DNA of 5,134 bases from Phycisphaerae bacterium (GTDB lineage Bacteria; Planctomycetota; Phycisphaerae; Phycisphaerales; SM1A02), in the NCBI GenBank assembly GCA_016873355.1, contig VGXK01000180.1, positions 1 to 5,134 of the forward strand, written 5' to 3'. The position numbers were made by a program, and so were the translations under genes. The notes under the pieces are model-generated. The model was not told the origin of the DNA. It ran no database searches and was given only the letters and a program-made list of their open reading frames with translations. Positions 1 through 5,134 of the stretch are shown piece by piece; the first letter of the stretch is position 1, and each line of letters opens with the position of its first letter.

Positions 1-1410
1 GAGCTCGTGCGGCTCGATCCGCAATGGCGCTGCTTCTACGAAGACGGCACGAGGCTCGATCTGCACCAGGATCCGGCGCGCATGGCGGACGCGATCGATC
101 GCCTTCCGGGAGCGGCGGGGCAGGGCGCGGCGTATCGGCGGTTCCTCGACCACAGTCGTCGCATGCTGCGACTGAGCGAGCGAGTCTTCTTCTACAAGGA
201 TCTCGGCGGCATGCTCGACCTGATGAAGCGTCCGCCGCCGCGCGATCCCGAGATCCTGCGCGACGTGCTGGCGATGCGCCCGCATCGCACGATGGCGTCC
301 ACGGTGCACCGCGAGATCTCCGAGCCGCACGTGCGGCAGATGGTGGAGCACTTCCTCCAGTACGTGGGCTCGAGTCCGTTCCTGGCGCCGTCGATCCTGT
401 CGTTGATCGCGGCGGCGCAGGTGGATCACGGCTGCTGGTATGCCAAGGGCGGCACGCGCGAAGTGGCGCGAACGCTCGAGCGCGTGCTGCGCGAGCAGGG
501 CGCGGAGATCGTCACCGGCACGGGCGTGCGCGCGATCCTGCGCGAAGGCGAGCGCGGCGGCGGGAGCGGGAGCGGCGGCAGAAGCCGGCGCGCCGTGGGG
601 GTCGAGCTCGACGACGGTCGTCGCATCGACGCCGATGCGGTGGTCAGCAACGCCGACGTCCGGCGCACGCATCGAGACCTGCTCGGCGACTCGGCGTCGA
701 TCGCAGCGGCGCGGCGCATTTCGCGGCGCTGGGCGCCGGCGTGCAGCGGCATCGTGCTCTACCTGGGTCTGAAGCGGCGCTACGACCATCTGCGGCACCA
801 CAACTTCATGTTCAGCGCCGACGGTCGCCGCGAATTCGACGAGATCTACGGGCGCGGCGAGCCGGCGAGCGATCCCACGCTCTACGTCTGCGCACCGAGC
901 CGCAGCGATGAGACGCAGGCGCCTCCCGGATGCGAGGCGCTCTACGTGCTCGTGCACACGGCGCCGCTCGGACCAGGCTCGCGCTGGCACGGCGCCGGCG
1001 GACTGCTCGAGCGCGAGCGGCCGCGCGTGCTGGCCAAGCTGCGCCGTCACGGGCTCGAGGACATCGAGCGGCAGATCGAGGTGGAGCGCATTCTCACGCC
1101 GGAGGAGATCGAGGCGCTCTACGGGTCCGAGCACGGCTCGATCTACGGTCTCGCGTCGCACGGGCGGCTGCGCGGCGGATTCAAGCCGTCGAATCGAAGT
1201 CCGCTCGTGCGCGGACTCTACTTCTGCGGCGGCAGCGTGAATCCGGGCCCGGGCGTGCCCATGGTGCTCATGAGCGGCGTGACGGCGGCCAACGCAATCG
1301 CGGAGGACCTCGGCATCGCGGCGCCGGGCGTCGCGGAGTGCGCCGCGAGCGAGGCCGGCTCGTCCCGCGAGCAGGCGGCTCGCGCCGACGCGGCGGCGGT
1401 CGGCGCATGA
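1..1410 (+). CDS. CrtI-family carotenoid desaturase/oxidase (FAD-dependent), 5'-truncated by window edge
   Basis: This flavoenzyme family introduces double bonds into, or oxidises, linear carotenoid precursors (phytoene, diapophytoene, squalene-derived polyenes) at the membrane. The frame is open from base 1, so the GTG at 7 is internal. By remembered comparison with the 492-residue Pantoea CrtI, the visible start matches about residue 78, so the N-terminal GxGxxG FAD-binding fold lies upstream of the window. Visible residues (counted from base 1) show family landmarks in order: a CWYAKGGT block near 144-152; the second FAD-domain segment with DDGRRIDADAVVSNAD near 205-220; HHNFMFSAD at 266-274; a GSIYGLAS block near 379-386; and the C-terminal FAD-contacting GGSVNPGPGVPMVLMSG at about 410-426. 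Oddities are a Gly/Ser-rich insert at about 185-196 and an Ala-rich tail of about 30 residues. The stop overlaps the next start (ATGA). Desaturase (CrtI/CrtN/CrtD) versus terminal oxidase (CrtP/CrtNb) cannot be separated here, so no symbol is given. Confidence 0.93.
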   Translation, partial: ELVRLDPQWRCFYEDGTRLDLHQDPARMADAIDRLPGAAGQGAAYRRFLDHSRRMLRLSERVFFYKDLGGMLDLMKRPPPRDPEILRDVLAMRPHRTMASTVHREISEPHVRQMVEHFLQYVGSSPFLAPSILSLIAAAQVDHGCWYAKGGTREVARTLERVLREQGAEIVTGTGVRAILREGERGGGSGSGGRSRRAVGVELDDGRRIDADAVVSNADVRRTHRDLLGDSASIAAARRISRRWAPACSGIVLYLGLKRRYDHLRHHNFMFSADGRREFDEIYGRGEPASDPTLYVCAPSRSDETQAPPGCEALYVLVHTAPLGPGSRWHGAGGLLERERPRVLAKLRRHGLEDIERQIEVERILTPEEIEALYGSEHGSIYGLASHGRLRGGFKPSNRSPLVRGLYFCGGSVNPGPGVPMVLMSGVTAANAIAEDLGIAAPGVAECAASEAGSSREQAARADAAAVGA

Positions 1411-2225
1411 GCGTCGATTCGTTCGACCCGCGGATCGGCCGCGTCTTCGCGTGGATCGCGGAGCGACTGCTGCGCAAGTCGTTTCACGCGGTGCGCCTCG
1501 AGCGCGGCTCGCGCGGCGATCTCGAGGCGCTCCGCGCGCACGCGGGGCCGATCCTGCTGCTGCTCAATCATCCGTCGTGGTGGGACCCGCTCATCGTGGC
1601 GTTCCTGCGGCGCCGCGCGTTCGGCGATCGCAGCGTCATCGGCACCATGGAGTCGCGCGAGCTCGAGCGCTTCGCGATCTTTCGGCGGGTCGGCGTCTTC
1701 GGAATCGATCCCGACGATCCCGCGAGCGTTCGCACGCTGCTTCGGGAGTTCTCGCGGAGGCTCGGGCACGATCCGCGGGCGCTCGGCGCCATCACGCCGC
1801 AGGGCCGTTTCACCGATCCGCGCGAGCCGATCTCGATCCGCCCGGGGGCGGCGCTCGTGCTCGCGGCGCACCCCACCATGCGCGCGGCGGCGCTTTCGAT
1901 CGAGTACCCGTTCTGGAGCTCGAAGCGCCCGGAGGTGCTGTTGCGACTGCGGGCGATCGACGCGCCGTCGGGTCCGGATGCGCCTGCGGACGCGCGGTCG
2001 TGGCATCGCTGCTGCGAGGCGGCGATGGAGCGTGGGCGGATCGAGCTCTCGGCGCTTTCGATCGCTCGCGACGCCGACGCGTTCGAGACGCTCGTCGACG
2101 GCTCGAAGCGAGGAGGCCCGTACGCGTGGTGGCTTCGGATCACCGGGCGCGGCGCCGAGATCGACGCGGCTCGCCGCCAGCGCTCGCACGCCCCGATGCC
2201 CGGCCGCACGGAGGCGTCGCCGTGA
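1407..2225 (+). CDS. PlsC-like (LPLAT superfamily) acyltransferase, probable carotenoid-glycoside acyltransferase
   Basis: This is a 272-residue protein beginning at the ATG that overlaps the upstream stop by four bases (ATGA). The LPLAT superfamily transfers acyl groups from acyl-CoA or acyl-ACP to a hydroxyl acceptor at the inner membrane face. Block I is seen as NHPSWWD at residues 54-60, giving the catalytic His55 and Asp60 (HX4D), after a short hydrophobic strand (ILLLL, 49-53). Later blocks are variant: VGVFGIDPD at 95-103 stands for the substrate-binding block II, TPQGRF at 130-135 replaces the usual EGTRS-type block III, and a PGAALVLA segment (146-153) matches the block IV position. 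No strong transmembrane helix is seen. Lying between a CrtI-type enzyme and a glycosyltransferase, it most likely acylates the sugar of a glycosylated carotenoid, as CruD does in green sulfur bacteria; that substrate is inferred. A phospholipid or other glycolipid acyltransferase is the alternative. No good Shine-Dalgarno sequence precedes it, consistent with coupled translation. Confidence 0.88.
   Translation: MSVDSFDPRIGRVFAWIAERLLRKSFHAVRLERGSRGDLEALRAHAGPILLLLNHPSWWDPLIVAFLRRRAFGDRSVIGTMESRELERFAIFRRVGVFGIDPDDPASVRTLLREFSRRLGHDPRALGAITPQGRFTDPREPISIRPGAALVLAAHPTMRAAALSIEYPFWSSKRPEVLLRLRAIDAPSGPDAPADARSWHRCCEAAMERGRIELSALSIARDADAFETLVDGSKRGGPYAWWLRITGRGAEIDAARRQRSHAPMPGRTEASP
2210..2214 (+). 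promoter_or_regulatory. Shine-Dalgarno sequence for the glycosyltransferase gene
   Basis: GGAGG lies seven bases upstream of the GTG at 2222, inside the end of the acyltransferase gene. The spacing is ideal, and it supports the GTG that overlaps the previous stop (GTGA) as the true start. It is the only clearly canonical ribosome binding site at any of the three gene junctions. Confidence 0.7.
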
Positions 2226-3475
2226 CCGTCTGGATCGCGCTGCTGGCGCTGTCGGCGTTCGTCACGACCGCAAGCGCGCTCGTGGCCGCCTTCAATCTCT
2301 CGGGATTGCGCCGGCCGAATCGGCGCGGCGTCGACGCGGATGAGAATGCGAACGCGGACGCGGGGCCCGGGGCGAACGCGGACGCGAAGGATCGGAGCGA
2401 CTCCGCGCCGCTCGCCACGATCTGCATTCCCGCGCGGAACGAGGCCTCGAATCTCGAGGCGTGCGTCGCCGGGGCTCTCTCGCAGCGCGGCCCCGCGATC
2501 GAGGTGCTCGTCTACGACGATCACTCGAGCGACGGAACGGGGGACATCGCGCGTCGACTCTGCGAGCGCGATCCGCGCGTGCGACTCTGCCCCACCGTGC
2601 CGCTGCCGGAGGGATGGAACGGAAAACAGCACGCGTGCCAGCGCATGGGCGAAGCCGCGCGCGGCGAATGGCTTCTCTTCACCGACGCGGACGTGCGTTT
2701 CCATGCCGGCGTCGTGGCGGCGGCGCTCGAGGAGGCGTCGCATCGGCGCGCGGAACTCATCTCCACCTTCCCGCGGCAGATCACGGAGTCGATGCTGGAG
2801 CGGCTCGTGGTGCCGCTCATCCACTTCCTCCTGCTCAGCTACCTGCCGCTTGCGTTCATGCGCCGCTCCATGCGGCCGTCCGCGAGCGCCGGCTGCGGGC
2901 AGTTCCTCTTCGTGCGCCGTGATGCATGGCGGCGTGCGGGCGGACACGCCGCGTTCCGCGACTCCATGCACGACGGCATCCGGCTTCCTCGCGCCGTCCG
3001 CGCCGCCGGCGGCCGCAGCGATCTCTTCGACGGCACCGACCTCGTCGAATGCCGCATGTACCGCGGCGCCGCCGCGTGCTGGCGCGGATTCGCGAAGAAC
3101 GCCTACGAGGGTCTCGGTTCTCCCGTCGCGCTCGTGGCGATGAGCGCGATCCATCTCGTCGGGCATCTCCTGCCGTGGGTCTGGCTCGCCGTCGCGATCG
3201 GCGAATTCGTCGCGGGACGGCGCATCGATCCGATCGCCGCATCGCTTGCCGTGATCTCGATCTCGGCCGCGCTCGGCGAGCGATTCCTGCTGGCGAAACG
3301 CTTCCGGCAGTCGTGGCTCGGCGCCGCGCTGCATCCCGTCGGCGTGCTGCTCATGACGGCGATCCAGTGGCACAGCTTCCTGCTGCATGCCTCGGGCCGG
3401 CGCGAGTGGCGCGGGCGAATGCATGCTCCGTTGCAGGGCGCCGGCCGCTCTGGCATGATCTCCCGACATGGATGA
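2222..3475 (+). CDS. Membrane-anchored family 2 glycosyltransferase (CruC/CrtQ-like, probable carotenoid glycosyltransferase)
   Basis: This 417-residue protein starts at a GTG with a well-placed GGAGG. It probably transfers a sugar from a nucleotide sugar to a carotenoid hydroxyl or carboxyl group at the cytoplasmic membrane. An N-terminal hydrophobic helix (about 2-27) is followed by a polar linker with a repeated ANADA (43-47, 51-55). The GT-A fold then shows IPARNEASNLEACV (69-82), YDDHSSDGT (98-106), a WNGKQHAC acceptor-side segment (132-139), and TDAD at 154-157 as the metal-binding DxD. Further on are a GCGQFLFVRRDAW block (224-236), MHDGIRLPR (249-257) where the general-base Asp is expected, and CRMYR...WRGFAKN (277-293) at the place of the QxxRW region. 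Hydrophobic segments at about 195-213, 302-326, 338-352 and 366-381 indicate further membrane association. Its position beside a CrtI-type enzyme and an acyltransferase supports carotenoid glycosylation. A different lipid acceptor is possible. Confidence 0.91.
   Translation: MTVWIALLALSAFVTTASALVAAFNLSGLRRPNRRGVDADENANADAGPGANADAKDRSDSAPLATICIPARNEASNLEACVAGALSQRGPAIEVLVYDDHSSDGTGDIARRLCERDPRVRLCPTVPLPEGWNGKQHACQRMGEAARGEWLLFTDADVRFHAGVVAAALEEASHRRAELISTFPRQITESMLERLVVPLIHFLLLSYLPLAFMRRSMRPSASAGCGQFLFVRRDAWRRAGGHAAFRDSMHDGIRLPRAVRAAGGRSDLFDGTDLVECRMYRGAAACWRGFAKNAYEGLGSPVALVAMSAIHLVGHLLPWVWLAVAIGEFVAGRRIDPIAASLAVISISAALGERFLLAKRFRQSWLGAALHPVGVLLMTAIQWHSFLLHASGRREWRGRMHAPLQGAGRSGMISRHG
2348..2386 (+). 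repeat. Two exact 15-bp direct repeats in the glycosyltransferase linker
   Basis: GCGAACGCGGACGCG occurs at 2348-2362 and 2372-2386, in the same reading frame, both encoding ANADA. The copies start 24 bases apart (eight codons). They lie between the N-terminal helix and the GT-A domain, where length variation would be tolerated, and look like a local duplication rather than a binding site. Confidence 0.75.
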
Positions 3476-5134
3476 GCGCGAGCTCGCCCGCACGCTGCGA
3501 GCGCTCGAGGAGCGTCTGCTCCGGCTCGAGCGATTCGCGGGGCTCGAGGCGCCCGCGGATGCGGTGATCGAGCCGCCGCCGCCGCCGACTCCGCCGCTCG
3601 TTCCACCGCTCGTTCCGCTGCCCGTTCCGCCGCCCGTTCCGCCGCTCGCGACGCCGGGCGAAACTTCGGCGCGACCGCGGGGCGCGGCATCCTCGTCCAT
3701 CTCGACGGAGCACATCATCGGCGGCCGCATCGCGGCGTGGGTCGGCGCGATCATCGTCATGATCGGCGTCGGCGTCTTCGTGAAGTATGCCTACGACCGC
3801 GGATGGTTCGTGATGTTCGGCGGCTGGGGCCGGCTCGTCGCGGCCACCGTCGTCGCGTTCGGACTGATCGTGCTCGGCTGGCTCTCGATGCGGCGCTGGG
3901 GCCGCGCCGCCGCCGCGGGGCTGCTCTGCGCGGGCGTCGGCTCGCTCTTCGTGATCGCGGCCGCGGGCACGCGGCCGGAAGTGATCGGCGTGCTCTCGCC
4001 GATCGGCTCGCTCGGCTACGCGCTCGCGGCGATCGCGATCGCATCCTTCGCCGCGGCGCGATCGGGCCTGCTCGCGGTGTCGGTCGTGGCCGCGATCGGC
4101 GCCTACGCGGTGCCGCTGCTCGTCGGCGTGCTGCGGCTCGAGACGTCGCTCGTTCCCGCCGGGTACCTCACGCTCGCGCTCGCGGCGTTCCTGGCGCTCT
4201 CGCACTGGGCGTCGTCGCAGCGCCAGGTGCGCGGCGTGGCCGTCGGGCTGCACATCGCGGTGGCGGCGCTTCTGCTGATGACCGGACGACTCGCGCCGGC
4301 CGCGGCGCAGGCGTTCGTGCTGATCTGGTGGGGACTCGTCGTGCTCGAGACGATCGCGTCGGTCGTTCGAGCCGAGCTTCGCGACGACCGATCGAACACC
4401 GGATCGAACGACGCGGCGATCGCGACGATTGCGACGGCGGCGTCGATCGTCGCCGCGTTCGTCTTCGCCGGCACGTGGGCCGGATTCGGCGATCTCTGGT
4501 CGTGGATGCCGCTGGGTCAGGGCGTGCTTTGCGTGGCGGCGTCCGCCGTTCTGCACGGAATGCGGGGCGAGCCCGATCTCGCGGCACCGAGCGCTGCGCG
4601 GAGCCGCGTGTGGAGTTCCACGGAGTCGATGCCGATTGCGCGAATGTCGACGACGCTCGGCACGATCGGCGCCGGCGCCATCGCCGCGTCGCTGGCGCTG
4701 CTGCTCACCGATCGCGGCGCCGGCGCCGCGTGGGCGATCATGGCCGTCGCGGGAACGGCGGTGGCGGTGCGCATCGGTTCGCGCGGACTCGCAGTGCTCG
4801 CCTCGCTGTGCTGCGCCGCATCGACGGCGGTCGCCGCGTGGGTCTCGCTCACGGAGCGCGTCTCGGGCATCGGCACGGGTCCGGTCCCGATCCCGTGGCT
4901 CTCGGGAAGCGCGGTCGGACTCTCGCCCGGGTGGTGGCTTCCGCTCGGCGCGCTGCTTGCGGCGATCGCGTCGCTGCACTTGCTCGGCTCGCTCGCTTCA
5001 AGCGCGCCGATCCGCGGATTCCTGGCGGTGCTCGCCGCGATCTCGATGGCCACGGTGGCCCTCGTCGTCGGGCGCGCCGAGTCGATCCTGCTCGTGGCGG
5101 CGCTGCTTCCGGCGTGGCTGTCGTTCGCGCCGGG
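3468..5134 (+). CDS. DUF2339-like polytopic membrane protein, 3'-truncated by window edge
   Basis: The frame stays open from ATG 3468 to the window end, giving 555 residues plus two bases. An in-frame TGA at 3456-3458, with no start codon between, makes this ATG the earliest possible start; it overlaps the glycosyltransferase stop by eight bases (ATGGATGA). No convincing Shine-Dalgarno is present, so translation is probably coupled. Residues 1-23 form a charged heptad-like helix (LRALEERLLRLERF), then comes a proline-rich linker (36-63). The segment GGRIAAWVGAIIVMIGVGVF at 85-104, continuing VKYAYDRGWF, closely fits the first membrane segment of DUF2339 proteins as remembered. After that come many hydrophobic helices rich in Ala, Val, Leu, Ile and Gly, separated by short Arg-containing turns. 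A more polar loop is at about 300-316 (ELRDDRSNTGSND). The family's molecular function is unknown; proteins are commonly 700-1000 residues, so perhaps a third is missing. No catalytic motif was recognised. A role in handling or placing the pigment is inference from position only. Confidence 0.87.
   Translation, partial: MDERELARTLRALEERLLRLERFAGLEAPADAVIEPPPPPTPPLVPPLVPLPVPPPVPPLATPGETSARPRGAASSSISTEHIIGGRIAAWVGAIIVMIGVGVFVKYAYDRGWFVMFGGWGRLVAATVVAFGLIVLGWLSMRRWGRAAAAGLLCAGVGSLFVIAAAGTRPEVIGVLSPIGSLGYALAAIAIASFAAARSGLLAVSVVAAIGAYAVPLLVGVLRLETSLVPAGYLTLALAAFLALSHWASSQRQVRGVAVGLHIAVAALLLMTGRLAPAAAQAFVLIWWGLVVLETIASVVRAELRDDRSNTGSNDAAIATIATAASIVAAFVFAGTWAGFGDLWSWMPLGQGVLCVAASAVLHGMRGEPDLAAPSAARSRVWSSTESMPIARMSTTLGTIGAGAIAASLALLLTDRGAGAAWAIMAVAGTAVAVRIGSRGLAVLASLCCAASTAVAAWVSLTERVSGIGTGPVPIPWLSGSAVGLSPGWWLPLGALLAAIASLHLLGSLASSAPIRGFLAVLAAISMATVALVVGRAESILLVAALLPAWLSFAP
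3594..3653 (+). repeat. Imperfect 12-bp tandem repeats encoding a proline-rich linker
   Basis: Five consecutive 12-base units related to CCGCTCGTTCCG run from 3594, in frame with the DUF2339-like gene. They encode PLVP, PLVP, LPVP, PPVP and the diverged PLAT (residues 43-62), directly after a run of five prolines. The first two units differ at one base. The block separates the N-terminal helix from the first membrane segment and probably forms an extended spacer. Slippage-driven variation in copy number between strains is likely. Confidence 0.8.
4389..4412 (+). repeat. Two imperfect 12-bp tandem units in a polar loop
   Basis: CGATCGAACACC is followed immediately by GGATCGAACGAC, identical at nine of twelve positions. 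They encode RSNT and GSND (residues 308-315 of the DUF2339-like protein) in a hydrophilic stretch between membrane helices. This may be a small duplication in a tolerant loop; chance is not excluded at this length. Confidence 0.4.

Noticed and set aside
7..9. GTG as the start of the desaturase gene
   Set aside because: The frame is open to base 1, and the residues before it (EL) fit the family sequence well downstream of the FAD-binding N-terminus, so the real start is outside the window.
3423..3458. Upstream ATG at 3423 as an alternative start for the DUF2339-like gene
   Set aside because: It is in the same frame but meets a TGA at 3456-3458, so it cannot lead into the gene.
1568..3760. Reverse-strand open frame of 730 codons spanning three genes
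   Set aside because: It is antisense to well-supported enzymes, is rich in Arg, Ala and Gly with no recognisable domain, and spans gene boundaries. At this GC content stop codons are rare in the shadow frames.
4668..4727. Two copies of GGCGCCGGCGCC, a self-complementary 12-mer, 48 bases apart
   Set aside because: Both encode Gly-Ala-Gly-Ala in membrane segments and lie within coding sequence; GC-rich low complexity explains them better than an operator or attachment site.
3351..4979. Reverse-strand open frame of 542 codons opposite the DUF2339-like gene
   Set aside because: The translation is a run of Arg, Asp, Glu and His mirroring hydrophobic codons on the other strand; the + strand frame has membrane helices and a family match.

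Overview
This is a roughly 70% GC bacterial window that is coding from end to end. Four genes lie on the + strand and overlap one another by 4, 4 and 8 bases, which is the layout of one translationally coupled operon. The first gene enters from the left edge without its start, and the fourth leaves the right edge without its stop. No RNA genes, mobile elements, CRISPR arrays, terminators or promoters are visible, and no gene-free stretch exists.

Region by region: (1) 1-1410 is most of a CrtI-family FAD-dependent carotenoid desaturase/oxidase. (2) 1407-2225 is a PlsC-like (LPLAT superfamily) acyltransferase with an NHPSWWD (HX4D) motif. (3) 2222-3475 is a membrane-anchored family 2 glycosyltransferase of the kind found beside carotenoid genes (CruC/CrtQ-like). 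(4) 3468-5134 is the N-terminal 555 residues of a polytopic membrane protein resembling the DUF2339 family, with a short helical N-terminus and a proline-rich linker.

The first three genes together suggest a late carotenoid-tailoring cassette: a polyene is desaturated or oxidised, then a sugar is attached, then a fatty acyl chain is placed on the sugar, giving a membrane-embedded acyl-glycosyl carotenoid. This logic is known from staphyloxanthin (CrtN/CrtP, CrtQ, CrtO) and from the chlorobactene glucoside ester of green sulfur bacteria (CruC, CruD). The exact carotenoid cannot be read from the sequence. The coupled DUF2339-like gene has no established role in this pathway and is the least explained part of the window.

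The host is a high-GC Gram-negative-type bacterium. A planctomycete (for example Phycisphaerae), where similar desaturase, acyltransferase and glycosyltransferase groupings are known, is a plausible guess, but myxobacterial, acidobacterial or proteobacterial origin cannot be excluded. Long reverse-strand open frames exist but are GC-driven shadows.
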